NCBI GenBank assembly: GCA_036274115.1
Contig: DASUGI010000208.1
Location: 1 to 64,000 of the forward strand
Direction: 5' to 3'
Length of the DNA stretch: 64,000 nucleotides
DNA from: JADLHS01 sp036274115
GTDB taxonomy: Bacteria; Verrucomicrobiota; Verrucomicrobiia; Limisphaerales; JADLHS01
The position numbers and the translations under genes are program-made. Below are positions 34,719 to 43,790 of the stretch, in pieces. How positions within the stretch are numbered: the first letter of the stretch is position 1; each line of letters begins with the position of its first letter. A model generated the notes under the pieces. That model searched no databases and was not told where the DNA came from. It worked only from the letters and a program-made list of their open reading frames with translations.

Positions 34719-36248
34719 TCAAACCGCCGTCACGGCGCGCGGCACGCTGGCATTGCGAGCGCGGCCCTCGGCCCACGCGCGCAGCTGACCGATTTGGGCA
34801 TCCATCGTTTTGGCCAGTGGCACGGTTTGCGCCAATCCGTCGAGAATGTGCTGCGTCGTCAAATCGGTATGCGCATCAAAGGCGTCGTAGAGGGCGCTAT
34901 TGATGGCCTCTTCAATTTCCGCTCCACTGAAGTTCACGCTGGCGTCGGCGAGGGCTTCCAGGTCGAACGCCGCGGCATCGCGCCCGCGCTTGTTCAAATG
35001 AATCCGGAAAACTTCCGTTCGCTCTTCATGACTCGGCAGGTCCACAAAGAAGATTTCGTCGAGCCGGCCCTTGCGCAGTAATTCCGGAGGGAGGTGGGAA
35101 ATATCATTCGCGGTGGCGACGACAAACACCGGAGCTGATTTTTCCGACAACCAGGTCAGGAAGGTACCGAACACTCTGGCGGTCGTGCCGCCATCGGTGA
35201 CGCCGGACCCTTGCGCGCCGGAAAAAGACTTGTCGATTTCGTCCACCCAAAGAATGGCGGGAGCGACCGATTCTGCCACGGCAATGGCGCGGCGGATATT
35301 TTCTTCCGATGAACCCACGAAGCTTCCGAACATTCTTCCCATGTCGAAGCGCAGCAGCGGGAGTTGCCACAGGTTTGAGACGGCTTTGGCGCAGAGACTC
35401 TTGCCGCAACCCTGCACGCCGAGCATGAGAATACCTTTCGGCGCCGGCAGTCCGAAGGCGCGCGCTTCGCTGGTAAAGGCAACGGCGCGTTTGGACAGCC
35501 ATTCCTTGAGCACGGCCATTCCCCCGACGTTCTCAAAGCTCTCGGTTGTTGCGTAATACTCCAGCAAGCCACTCTTACGAATGATCTGCTGTTTCTCGGC
35601 AAAGACCTCATTCACGTCATCACCGCTCAGGCGTTCGTCCTTGACGATAATTTTGGCGAACACATTCTCAGCTTCGCCCAGGGTCAAACCCAGCGCCGCC
35701 TGCAACAAGCGCTCGCGCCCCCCATCATCAAGGTCGATTTTGACCTGCTTGAACTGCTTCACGTCGGCAATGATCTTGTCCAGCAACGCAGAGAGATCTT
35801 CCCGGGACGGCAACGGGTGATTCAGAACAGTGATTTCCTTTTCCAATTCGGTGGGGATCTCGAGTACGGGCGACACGAGAATGATGGTTTTGAAACTGTT
35901 CTTCAGGTGGAGCGCAATTTCCTTGAGCTTGCGCGTGACGGCAAAGTTACTTTTATTGAGAAACGGATGGAGGTCCTTGAAAACAAAAATGGCCGGTTCG
36001 ACCTGTTCGATGACCTGGTCCAGGGCCGCCAGCGGCTCCTTGGTGGCGGCATTGCGATTCTTCTGCGATTGGATGGACGTGCCGGCGGGCACGATGCCGG
36101 TGCTGTAGCTCCACTCGAAGACCTTCTTTTGCCGCTTGCGGGCGACCTCCATCACGAGTTGCTGCACGCGCATCTCCTCGCTGGAGATGACATAGAGGAT
36201 CGGGTAACGCGCGCGGATGAGCGTTTCGATTTCAGATTGAAAGTTCAT
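34719..36248 (-). CDS. Ycf46-like AAA+ ATPase
   Basis: 509 residues. N-terminal alpha/beta domain: LIRARYPILYVISSEE, and a P-loop-like VIEQVEPAIFVFKDLHPFL. The C-terminal AAA+ module begins FENVGGMAVLKEWL. Its Walker A is GVQGCGKSL (about residue 276). The Walker B is ILWVDEID (about 333). The sensor/arginine finger region is ATANDISHLPPELLRKGRLDE. This order is that of the Ycf46/CbbX-type family, first known from chloroplast and cyanobacterial genomes. Function is not settled; stress or inorganic-carbon roles have been proposed in cyanobacteria. It could remodel protein complexes. Minus-strand cluster with the DUF2752 gene upstream and TPR-PilT/PilU genes downstream. Confidence 0.88.
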   Translation of the reverse strand: MNFQSEIETLIRARYPILYVISSEEMRVQQLVMEVARKRQKKVFEWSYSTGIVPAGTSIQSQKNRNAATKEPLAALDQVIEQVEPAIFVFKDLHPFLNKSNFAVTRKLKEIALHLKNSFKTIILVSPVLEIPTELEKEITVLNHPLPSREDLSALLDKIIADVKQFKQVKIDLDDGGRERLLQAALGLTLGEAENVFAKIIVKDERLSGDDVNEVFAEKQQIIRKSGLLEYYATTESFENVGGMAVLKEWLSKRAVAFTSEARAFGLPAPKGILMLGVQGCGKSLCAKAVSNLWQLPLLRFDMGRMFGSFVGSSEENIRRAIAVAESVAPAILWVDEIDKSFSGAQGSGVTDGGTTARVFGTFLTWLSEKSAPVFVVATANDISHLPPELLRKGRLDEIFFVDLPSHEERTEVFRIHLNKRGRDAAAFDLEALADASVNFSGAEIEEAINSALYDAFDAHTDLTTQHILDGLAQTVPLAKTMDAQIGQLRAWAEGRARNASVPRAVTAV

Positions 36249-36318
36249 ACAGCTCTAACTTGATTCTAGGTTTCACCGCCGACCCACACAAGCGGGCAAA
36301 CGAGTCATACTCGTGCCA

Positions 36319-36801
36319 TCACCAGCAGCGAATGATCCAGTAATGCAGACTGCGCAGAAATCCAAAGCTCACGAAGCTGATTACAAAGCAGAGGTAGGTG
36401 GCGTTCACGGCCACAGCGCGACCCGCCAAAAACACTTTTACGCGATTCTTCCCATCATTGGGTATCAGACTGTACACGGCAGTCGCCGCAAATAGCAGGA
36501 GAATCGGCAGGCCAAAGGGGTGGTATTGGACACTCTCGACCAAGCGTCCGCGCAGCCCGCAACTGAGACTGCGGGTTACGCCGCAGCCCGGACACGGCAA
36601 GCCAGTACCCTCCTGCCACCAGCAAATCGAAAAGCCTGACCCGTTCGGTGGCGTGATAAGGGCAAGCAACAGTCCAAGCCAGGCCATGAGCGTCGAGTGC
36701 CGACCCAACCACAAACGTGGCGCGTGGTCGCCGTCGGCCAACCAACGGCGCAAGGAGGTCCAACGGTTTCGAACGCCGTGGCGTTGAACGTCCTTATTCA
36801 T
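36319..36801 (-). CDS. DUF2752 membrane protein
   Basis: 160 residues. A membrane protein with the DUF2752 signature CPGCGVTRSL (about residue 69-78) between predicted helices: LMAWLGLLLALITPP before it, and LPILLLFAATAVYSL and LCFVISFVSFGFL after. The family is of unknown function; the Cys pair may bind a metal or serve in redox. Its start overlaps the stop of the zinc-ribbon membrane protein by four bases (ATGA). The two are therefore translationally coupled and may act together in the inner membrane. Confidence 0.85.
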   Translation of the reverse strand: MNKDVQRHGVRNRWTSLRRWLADGDHAPRLWLGRHSTLMAWLGLLLALITPPNGSGFSICWWQEGTGLPCPGCGVTRSLSCGLRGRLVESVQYHPFGLPILLLFAATAVYSLIPNDGKNRVKVFLAGRAVAVNATYLCFVISFVSFGFLRSLHYWIIRCW

Positions 36802-37460
36802 TTTATCGTGCTACTGAGAACTCTCAGGCAGAGGTTGGTGATCACCGCAAAGCCATAAAGGATCTTGAGCGTATCGTTCTCGCAGACCTTGAAGACGAAA
36901 TAGAGCGCGTAAAACGGAATGCACAGGGTCAGGAAACCGTTGACGACACCTTCCCGAAACGCGGCAACCACGACTATCAGGTGGACCACCAGCGTGTAAA
37001 GCAGTGCGACCGCGATAAAGCCGAGCATCATCGCTGGATTGTCTCGGCCCAAAAAATAAAGGATGCCAAGGACCACAAACATAAATCCCAAATAGGGCCA
37101 GGCGGTCAGGTACCACGGGGATTCTCCGCTGGCGACTTTTGGTTTGCCCAGCGCCGCCGGCCGGCCGGCCACGGTGCGTTTGCCGGTGGATAAATTGTAT
37201 CCGCAGTTTGTGCAGAGGACGGCACCGCGGGCCAGGGCACCTCCGCACGACGGGCATCCCGAGGCGCTCGAAGGAGCAGGTCCGGAGGCCGCCGTTGCCA
37301 TTCGAGGTGGAGGTGGGGCGGCCGGAGCGGGCGGCGGTGGAGCGCCTGGAACGACCAGGCTGCCCTGGCAAGTCGGACAGTTGATTTGATAGCCAGCATA
37401 GGCAGGCTCAGCCTGAATGTGTTGTTGGCAGTGTGGGCAGGAAAATTTTATATCGGTCAT
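36798..37460 (-). CDS. Zinc-ribbon membrane protein
   Basis: 220 residues. Two N-terminal zinc ribbons: CPHCQQH...CPTCQG (residues about 8-30, MJ0042-type) and CPSCGGAL...CTNCGYN (about 69-92), separated by a Pro/Ala linker. The C-terminal half holds three membrane helices (about 120-215; WPYLGFMFVVLGILYFL, FIAVALLYTLVVHLIVVV and the IPFYALYFVFKV region). The role is unknown. The pattern suggests a zinc-binding inner membrane protein that senses or tethers partners. First gene of a two-gene unit with DUF2752. Confidence 0.85.
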   Translation of the reverse strand: MTDIKFSCPHCQQHIQAEPAYAGYQINCPTCQGSLVVPGAPPPPAPAAPPPPRMATAASGPAPSSASGCPSCGGALARGAVLCTNCGYNLSTGKRTVAGRPAALGKPKVASGESPWYLTAWPYLGFMFVVLGILYFLGRDNPAMMLGFIAVALLYTLVVHLIVVVAAFREGVVNGFLTLCIPFYALYFVFKVCENDTLKILYGFAVITNLCLRVLSSTIK

Positions 37461-37621
37461 GGCCTTCGATTCGCGGGAAGTGATCTGATTGGTGGCCAGC
37501 CTGCCAAACGATCGCGCCCGGAGTCAAACAACATTGGCGGAACATTGATAAGAATCAGAGACGAGGAACTAAATGGTTGCTGACAGGAAGCCAGACGAAC
37601 CGCAGCAGAAGCCCGGATGAT

Positions 37622-37843
37622 TTAACGATCAAAAATGCGTTGCCACCACGAACGAGCCGGGCCGGGCAGGCCTTCGATTGATTTGCTGAGCCGCTCGGCA
37701 ATAACCGGGGGCACTTCGGTCTGGGCAGCGTCGTGGCGCAGGAGTTCGTCCGTCGTGGCGAATTCACGCGCCACGTTCTCCCGGGTCGATTTTGCAGCCA
37801 ACTGTTGGTGCTCTTCCGCCTTTTGTTTCGATTCGTGTTTCAT
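37622..37843 (-). CDS. Small hypothetical protein after the sigma factor gene
   Basis: 73 residues, highly charged and Gln/Glu-rich, beginning KHESKQKAEEHQQLAAKSTR, with GPARSWWQRIFDR at the end. It starts only seven bases after the sigma factor stop, in the same direction, with GGAG 11 bases upstream. Such genes after ECF sigma genes are often anti-sigma factors, but this one has no membrane helix or zinc motif. A direct anti-sigma role is therefore only a weak possibility. No family recognised. Confidence 0.55.
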   Translation of the reverse strand: MKHESKQKAEEHQQLAAKSTRENVAREFATTDELLRHDAAQTEVPPVIAERLSKSIEGLPGPARSWWQRIFDR

Positions 37844-37849
37844 TTCAAC

Positions 37850-38467
37850 TCACTCCGATCTGGCAAACAGGGTGGCAAACATTTTTCGGGCGCGATGAAG
37901 CTTTCCCCGCACGGCGTCGGGGGATTGTTCGGTCAGGTTCGCCACTTCCTCGTAGCTCATGTCTTGATCGGCCACGAGCAGGAGCAACAGGCGATACTCC
38001 GCGGACAAACCATCCAGCGCCTTCTGGATGCGTTGTCCCAGTTCCTTGGTTTCCAGAACGCGCAAGGGCGAATCTGCCTGAGTGGGGGTGGTTTCCCAGA
38101 TGGCTTCGTCGGCATTGGTGACGAGATGCCGCGCGTTCCAGCTTTGTTGCAGGTTGTGACAATGATTGATCGTGATGCGGTAAAGCCAGGTGCGGAAGGA
38201 GGAATCACCGCGGAACTCACCGAGCTTGCGATAAACTTTCAAAAAAACATCATGCGTCGCATCCTCCGCCTTCTGCGGGTCGCCGAGATAACGCAGCGCG
38301 AGATAATAGACGGCCCGGCTGTGCTCGTCGTACAACTCGGCAAATTCCGGCGACGACGCCGTGGCCAGCCGCGGCGTGGGCAATGGCCGGGCTGCTGCTA
38401 CTGAATCATTCGCGATTGATTCCATGTGGGTTGGACAAAGCAGGTGTGTCCCGCTCACGCTCCACAT
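37850..38467 (-). CDS. RNA polymerase ECF-type sigma-70 factor
   Basis: 205 residues from ATG 38467, whose A overlaps the upstream TPR stop (TGATG); ATG 38425 (MESIANDSV) is an alternative that removes 14 odd residues. Region 2 runs from FAELYDEHSRAVYYLALRY to RTWLYRITINHC, with DATHDVFLKVYRKL for promoter -10 contacts. Region 4 is LSAEYRLLLLLVADQDMSYEEVAN...AVRGKLHRARK, the helix-turn-helix for the -35 box. No anti-sigma gene of a known type lies next to it. It may control the local stress genes (Lon) or the exoproteins; this is untested. Confidence 0.9.
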   Translation of the reverse strand: MWSVSGTHLLCPTHMESIANDSVAAARPLPTPRLATASSPEFAELYDEHSRAVYYLALRYLGDPQKAEDATHDVFLKVYRKLGEFRGDSSFRTWLYRITINHCHNLQQSWNARHLVTNADEAIWETTPTQADSPLRVLETKELGQRIQKALDGLSAEYRLLLLLVADQDMSYEEVANLTEQSPDAVRGKLHRARKMFATLFARSE

Positions 38468-39720
38468 CAGGCGGGGCGTTGCGGGTTGCCATATTTCAAA
38501 CCGATGTTTTGCTCATACGTGCCGAGTTTAACAGGTTGTTTCGATTCCCTGGCCTTGAGTTCGAGTTTAAGCAGGTCGAGACGATTTCGAGCGTTTTCCG
38601 CAGCCGCCATCGTGGGGTAGCGCTCGATGATCTGATTGAGCGTCTGGGACACCACGTCGTAGCCGGTGCCGTGCCGGATTTGCAAATCCGCCAGCAGGTT
38701 CAGCCAACGAACGACGTTTTTCGATGGCTGATTGGGCTGGTCGATCAATTGCTGCAATTGATCGGCCGCAAGGTCCAGTCGTTGGAAATGGTCGGCGTAA
38801 ATGACCGCCAGTTTTTCACGCGCCTCGGTGTCTTGCGGATGTTCCGTCAAGTGGCGGACGTACTCCTGCGCGTGCTGGGCCGGGTCGCTGCTGGCTGGCG
38901 CAGGCGAAGGGGCTTGAAGTAAACCGAGGTTTTCAATGCCCTTCGGCACGTGAACGCGGGGACGATCGTGCGCGGAGAGCAAGTACTCCGGATGGGCAAG
39001 ATGGCCGATGCGTTGTTGGGCCAGCAAAGCAAACTCGGTGTTGGGCAGGCGATCCACGATTTTCTGCAGGTCCTGCCTGGCAGCCTCAGCGTCGAGACTA
39101 TATTTGAGATGCCAGTCCGCGAGCGAATTCAGGGCGAAAGCGATGTTGCGCGGGGCATGTTTCGGCTGATTGCAGAAGCGTTCAATCGTGAGTTCCGCCC
39201 CCGGCAGGTCGTTCAAATTCTCCGCCTGGATTTCCGCCATCAGCAACTGGCCCGTGTAATCCGTGGGAAACTTTTCGAGCTGCTTGCGGATCTCAGCAAT
39301 CGCTTCGTTATAGTGACCGCGTTTGCGCTTTGCCTGGGCGATGGAGTAGTACGCTTGTGGATCCAGTTCGGCGTCGCCGCCATCGTAGAGCGCCCCGAAA
39401 GGCTTGGCGACCAGCCCGGCAATTTCGTGTCGCCAGATGAGCGTGAAGTAGATGCCTAACGCCCCCAGCAACGCGACACCGAAGAACGCCACGCCGTAAT
39501 CCAGTCCACGCTCAATACCATTGCGAATGTAGATGCCTACCGCAACCATGCCGACCAGGCCAAAGGCGCTGAGCACCCATTTGAAAATCAGCCGCGCCGG
39601 GTCTTCGCTTTTCTTGAGCCAGAACCACATGCCCCAGCCGATGATCGCAATGAAGAGGAGCAACGACCCGATACTCAGGGCGATATCCAAAGCCGAACGG
39701 CTGGCAACGGCGGGCTGCAT
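38467..39720 (-). CDS. Membrane-anchored TPR protein
   Basis: 417 residues from ATG 39720 (MQPAVASRSAL). Three membrane helices near the N-terminus: LSIGSLLLFIAIIGWGMWFWL, the WVLSAFGLVGMVAVGIYI segment and VAFFGVALLGALGIYFTLIW. The rest is soluble with TPR-like helices (RGHYNEAIAEIRKQLEKFP, DLQKIVDRLPNTEFALLAQQRIGHL, VSQTLNQIIERYPTMAAAENARNRL). It may scaffold a cell-envelope complex. It lies between the LolA-like gene and the sigma factor gene, with one-base overlap to the latter. Confidence 0.8.
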   Translation of the reverse strand: MQPAVASRSALDIALSIGSLLLFIAIIGWGMWFWLKKSEDPARLIFKWVLSAFGLVGMVAVGIYIRNGIERGLDYGVAFFGVALLGALGIYFTLIWRHEIAGLVAKPFGALYDGGDAELDPQAYYSIAQAKRKRGHYNEAIAEIRKQLEKFPTDYTGQLLMAEIQAENLNDLPGAELTIERFCNQPKHAPRNIAFALNSLADWHLKYSLDAEAARQDLQKIVDRLPNTEFALLAQQRIGHLAHPEYLLSAHDRPRVHVPKGIENLGLLQAPSPAPASSDPAQHAQEYVRHLTEHPQDTEAREKLAVIYADHFQRLDLAADQLQQLIDQPNQPSKNVVRWLNLLADLQIRHGTGYDVVSQTLNQIIERYPTMAAAENARNRLDLLKLELKARESKQPVKLGTYEQNIGLKYGNPQRPA

Positions 39721-39843
39721 CTTGTCAGGACTCTTTGCCCGGAGGATGAGGAATTCAAGCAAATTTGTGGTTCAAGCTGCGAAACTCTCGCGCGCTTGCC
39801 CGGTCCAAATCAAAGCCGCAAAGCGTTCCAGAATCCCATGCGC

Positions 39844-40563
39844 CTACTTCAAATCGAAGGTCAGGATGGATCGTGAACCCGTCTGCAAGTTTTCCATTTC
39901 CATCTTTTGGAGATGCCATTGGCCATTCACCTTCTCAAAACTCGTAGGGAAGAATTGTTTCAAAAGTTTCCCCTTCGCGTCGAACGCGTCAGCGCGCACG
40001 ATACCCCCTGTATCGTTGTCAACATAGGAGACGACGCGGGAATAGCTTCCGGGTGGCGCCGCCGGGTTGCGACTTTCGAGGACGCTGCACGATTCGCCGC
40101 GCTCCAGCTCCCTGCGGGTCAGAAGCTGAACCGGCCAATGAAAGAACTCGAGCCCAAGGTCCACCAGCCAGAAATCTGATCCCGCAAAGGGGAGTGCCGT
40201 TTGGTTTGGGGCGAGTTGATTGGTGCAATTCAAGCGATAAATACTTGGCGCGTCCGGCCGGTGTTCGACGCTGAAAGTTAAGAGATTATTGGTGCCATTC
40301 ATTGCTTCGTAATAGCTCGTCCAGTTCGTCTCGGTAACGATGACGCGCGAATGGAACTGAATGGTGCTGCGTTGCTTCCGCGAGGCGAGAATGAGGATGG
40401 TGCCTGAGTTGGTGAGATTGCCATCGGGTTTCGCGTTGCGAAGTTGTTTGGCTAACTCGCGTCCTTCGCGTTCGGCGGTGACCGGATCATTGGTCGTAAC
40501 GGCCCGAGCCGAAAGGGCCACCAGCAGCAGGCTGAGGATCAGCCAGGCGCGAAACGCATTCAT
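39844..40563 (-). CDS. Exported LolA-like / outer-membrane lipoprotein-sorting type protein
   Basis: 239 residues. Signal peptide FRAWLILSLLLVALSARA. The mature part shows LolA/LolB-like open beta-barrel strands: TILILASRKQRSTIQFHSRVIV, IYRLNCTN, SDFWLVDLGLEFFHWP and a Cys (ESCSVLESR), then a GKLLKQFFPTSFEKVNGQWHLQKMEM run that is typical of the outer membrane lipoprotein-sorting protein family. Proposed role: shuttling lipophilic molecules in the periplasm. It overlaps lon by four bases (ATGA), so it is translated with it. Confidence 0.75.
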   Translation of the reverse strand: MNAFRAWLILSLLLVALSARAVTTNDPVTAEREGRELAKQLRNAKPDGNLTNSGTILILASRKQRSTIQFHSRVIVTETNWTSYYEAMNGTNNLLTFSVEHRPDAPSIYRLNCTNQLAPNQTALPFAGSDFWLVDLGLEFFHWPVQLLTRRELERGESCSVLESRNPAAPPGSYSRVVSYVDNDTGGIVRADAFDAKGKLLKQFFPTSFEKVNGQWHLQKMEMENLQTGSRSILTFDLK

Positions 40564-42953
40564 TTTTCCAGCGCGATGCGGACGACTTCGGAGATGTGAT
40601 TGACGAAGTGCACCTTCACCTTGTTGCGCACCTCGGCCGGCGCTTCAAGCCAGTCCGGCTTGTTCTGTTCGGGCAGAATCACATGTTTCACACCAAATCT
40701 GACGGCGGCCAGGACCTTTTCCTTCACTCCACCCACGCGCAGCACCCGTCCCCGCAGGCTGATTTCGCCGGTCATCGCGGTATCCGAACGCACCCGACGT
40801 TGGGCCAACAACGACGCCAGGGCCGCAACAATAGCGACACCGGCGCTCGGTCCGTCCTTCGGAGTAGCTCCCGCAGGGACGTGAATGTGCACGTCGTATT
40901 TCGACGCGTCTTTCAGGTCGAGACCGAGATTGTCGGCCTGGCTGCGCAAGTAGCTGAATGCGGTTTGCGCGCTTTCTTTCATTACATCGCCGAGCGAACC
41001 GGTGAGGAGAAAATTACCTTTGCCGGGCATTCGGGTGACTTCAATGAACAACACCTCGCCGCCGGTGGGAGTCCAGGCGAGTCCGGTGGCGATGCCAAAC
41101 TCTTTGATCTTCTCGGCGGTCTCGCCAACGAAAGGCGGGTGGCCAAGCTGTGCCTTGAGTGCGTCGGGTTCGAGTTTGATCGTGCCGACCTGACCGTTCT
41201 GGCTGACGAGCTTGCGAGCCGCCTTGCGCGCGAGGGCTGCGATGGAGCGCTCGAGTTGGCGAACCCCCGCTTCGCGAGTGTAGCCTTGAATCAACTTGCG
41301 TAACGTCTGGTCGGGCAAGACGACTTCCTGTTTGGTCAAGCCGTGCTCTTCCAATTGACGCGGGACGAGATAGCGTTTGGCGATCTGGAGCTTTTCGGAT
41401 TCGGTGTAGCTCGGGAGTTCGATGACTTCGAGGCGGTCGCGCAATGCGGCGTGGATGGGCTCAAGCCAGTTGGCCGTGGCGATGAACAACACGCGCGACA
41501 GGTCGAAGGGCATGTCGAGGTAATGATCGGTAAAGGTGTTGTTCTGTGCCGGGTCGAGCACTTCGAGCAATGCGGCCGCGGGGTCGCCGCGAAAATCCGC
41601 GCCCACCTTGTCGAGTTCGTCGAGCAGGATGACCGGATTGCGGCTCTCAACGCGGCGGAGGGTTTGGATGATGCGCCCCGGCATCGCACCCACATAAGTG
41701 CGGCGATGGCCGCGGATTTCCGCTTCGTCACGCATGCCGCCGAGAGCGATCCGCGCAAACTTGCGTCCGAGCGCGTCGGCCACGCTTTTGCCAAGCGAGG
41801 TTTTACCAACCCCGGGCGGGCCGACCAGACAAAGGATTGGTCCCTTGATGGCTTTCTTGCGCTTGATGACTGCCAAAAATTCGAGCAAACGATCTTTTAC
41901 CTTTGCCAGTCCGAAGTGTTGCTTGTTGAGAATGCGTTCCGCTGCGGCGAGATCGATTTTGTCGTCCGTGGATTGTTCCCAGGGGAGTGATAGAATCCAG
42001 TCGAGGTAATTGCGGGCGACAGGATATTCCGCAGCGGCGGGCTGCATTTGCTGAAGCCGATCGAGTTCCTGTTCGGCCACCTTCCGCACTTCGGCCGGCA
42101 GGGCGGTTTTTTCGATCCGTTCGCGAAGAACTTTGATTTCGTTTGAGTTGGGATCGGTTTCGCCCAGTTCGCGTTGGATGGCGCGAAGTTGTTCGCGGAG
42201 GAAAAAGTCGCGCTGCGTTTTGGCGATGGAGCTGGCGACATCGGTCTGAATTTTGGAACTCAGCGTGAGCACCTCGTGCTCGCGGTTGAGCATCGGCAGG
42301 AGTTTGCTCAACCGCTCTCGCACCGAGGCGGTTTCCAGAAGTTTCTGCCGATCTTCCAGCGAGAGATTGAGATTGGCGGCGATGAGATCTGCGAAATGCC
42401 CGGCATCCTCAGTGTTGAGGGCAGCCACTTTGACCTGCTCGGACAGCGCGGGCGAAAGCTTGATGATTTCCTGAAACTGCGTTTGCGCGTTGCGCATCAT
42501 CGCCGTGACTTCAATTGAGTCATCACGTTGATCGCGCATAAGTTCGTACTTGGCGCAGAGATACGGCGAGGTGGTGGTGTATTCCTTGATGTTGATGCGC
42601 CAAAGACCTTCGACGAGCACGCGAGCGGTGTTGTCCGGAAACTTCACCATTTTGGCCAGGCGGACCACGCAGCCGACGCTGTAAAGGTCTTCCGGTGCTG
42701 GGTCCGGCACCTGGGCGTTGCGCTGAAGGAGCGTCCCCATGAGCCGCCCGCCACCCACGACATCGTCAATGAGTTGAATGCTGGGGGCGGTTTCAACGAG
42801 CAACGGTGCGACCGCCCCCGGGAAAATGACAATGTCGGACAACCCGAGAATGGGCAGGGTATCCGGAAGGGACCGCGACGAAATGCGCGAAGCCTCCTCC
42901 GAATTACCACCCGCTCCCAGGATGCTGATGAACTCTGTATCAGGCGATGTCAT
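40560..42953 (-). CDS. lon: ATP-dependent Lon protease
   Basis: 797 residues, about the usual length (about 780-820). The N-terminal LON substrate domain begins LPILGLSDIVIFPGAVAPL. Walker A is GPPGVGKTSLGKSV (about residue 380), with IVLLDELDKVG-type Walker B as VILLDELDKVGAD. The proteolytic domain has the Ser-Lys dyad: Ser in PKDGPSAGVAIVAALASL (about 702) and Lys in GGVKEKVLAAV (about 745). It degrades misfolded and regulatory proteins in the cytoplasm using ATP. It begins a minus-strand series (lon, LolA-like, TPR, sigma factor, small protein) with overlapping or near-overlapping ends. Confidence 0.95.
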   Translation of the reverse strand: MTSPDTEFISILGAGGNSEEASRISSRSLPDTLPILGLSDIVIFPGAVAPLLVETAPSIQLIDDVVGGGRLMGTLLQRNAQVPDPAPEDLYSVGCVVRLAKMVKFPDNTARVLVEGLWRINIKEYTTTSPYLCAKYELMRDQRDDSIEVTAMMRNAQTQFQEIIKLSPALSEQVKVAALNTEDAGHFADLIAANLNLSLEDRQKLLETASVRERLSKLLPMLNREHEVLTLSSKIQTDVASSIAKTQRDFFLREQLRAIQRELGETDPNSNEIKVLRERIEKTALPAEVRKVAEQELDRLQQMQPAAAEYPVARNYLDWILSLPWEQSTDDKIDLAAAERILNKQHFGLAKVKDRLLEFLAVIKRKKAIKGPILCLVGPPGVGKTSLGKSVADALGRKFARIALGGMRDEAEIRGHRRTYVGAMPGRIIQTLRRVESRNPVILLDELDKVGADFRGDPAAALLEVLDPAQNNTFTDHYLDMPFDLSRVLFIATANWLEPIHAALRDRLEVIELPSYTESEKLQIAKRYLVPRQLEEHGLTKQEVVLPDQTLRKLIQGYTREAGVRQLERSIAALARKAARKLVSQNGQVGTIKLEPDALKAQLGHPPFVGETAEKIKEFGIATGLAWTPTGGEVLFIEVTRMPGKGNFLLTGSLGDVMKESAQTAFSYLRSQADNLGLDLKDASKYDVHIHVPAGATPKDGPSAGVAIVAALASLLAQRRVRSDTAMTGEISLRGRVLRVGGVKEKVLAAVRFGVKHVILPEQNKPDWLEAPAEVRNKVKVHFVNHISEVVRIALEK

Positions 42954-43015
42954 AGTCGCATCGGTAAATCCCTGCCATTAGAGCCGCCCTGAGGAGGAAG
43001 ATTCAAGCGAATCTT

Positions 43016-43441
43016 CTATTTTCCATCGGAGATGTGAAGTTTGGTACTCTTCGGATGCGGCGGCGGCGCAGCCGGCGGAACGTCAATCCGAAGAAAGCCA
43101 TTCAAGTAGGAGGCGCGTGCCTGACTTAGATCGTAACCGTTGGGAAGTTCCAGCACGCTCTCAAACGGACCATAATTAATTTCCATCACCAAAAAACTCG
43201 CTTTGTGGGCCCGGCACGTGTCGGGCCGGTCGCCACTGATCCGAAGCCGGTTTCCCTCGACGGTGATTTCGAGATTCTCGCTGCGCATGCCGGCGAGTTC
43301 AACTTTGATTACCAGGCCGGCGTCGGTGGAATAAACATCGGTGTTGGGAACCCAGTGACCGTTGGCGGCGGATCCCTGTCCGGTGACGATGGACGATTTC
43401 GTAACGAACTGCGTGTGGGAACTGACTTTGGTAACGGCCAT
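43016..43441 (-). CDS. Hsp20/alpha-crystallin protein (copy 3)
   Basis: 141 residues. N-terminal arm of about 30 residues, then the alpha-crystallin domain: HWVPNTDVYSTDAGLVIKVELAGM, RLRISGDRPDT, FESVLELPNGYDLSQARASYLNGFLRIDVP and a C-terminal tail rich in Pro/His. A third, more divergent Hsp20, 27 kb from the other pair. It lies just upstream of lon on the same strand, 62 bases away, which fits a stress-response group of holdase and protease. Confidence 0.9.
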   Translation of the reverse strand: MAVTKVSSHTQFVTKSSIVTGQGSAANGHWVPNTDVYSTDAGLVIKVELAGMRSENLEITVEGNRLRISGDRPDTCRAHKASFLVMEINYGPFESVLELPNGYDLSQARASYLNGFLRIDVPPAAPPPHPKSTKLHISDGK

Positions 43442-43485
43442 GTGCGTGGGGAAACTATCTCAGGTGACTGGGGTGTGCAAGCGCA

Positions 43486-43692
43486 TCATTTGGGTTTGAC
43501 GATAATGCGCGGGCGCTCGCCTTTGCGGGCGTGAAAGACAATCGAACCTTCGTGGGCGGAACGGCTTGGCGCCGAACAACCACACAAGGTATCGCGCTGG
43601 AAACTGAACTTGCGACGTCGCAACAACCCCCACAGCAAACCGGCCGCGGCAATTGCTACAATCATCAGTGCCACTAACGTCTGCAAATTCAC
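43486..43692 (-). CDS. Small membrane protein
   Basis: 68 residues. One N-terminal membrane helix (TLVALMIVAIAAAGLLWGLL), then a basic RRRK stop-transfer signal, then a soluble part with a GCSAPSRS Cys motif and RPRIIVKPK at the end. The plan (short helix, basic stop, Cys) is like FeoB-associated small Cys-rich membrane proteins, but the match is weak. It lies 44 bases before the Hsp20 gene on the same strand. Confidence 0.5.
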   Translation of the reverse strand: MNLQTLVALMIVAIAAAGLLWGLLRRRKFSFQRDTLCGCSAPSRSAHEGSIVFHARKGERPRIIVKPK

Positions 43693-43790
43693 AGCGGCAA
43701 CATAACCGTCTATTGTCCCCGGGCAACCTACTTTTTATCCAACATCTTTGAGTCTTGAAGTCGGGCGACGCGCCACTACGCTCGCCGGGC

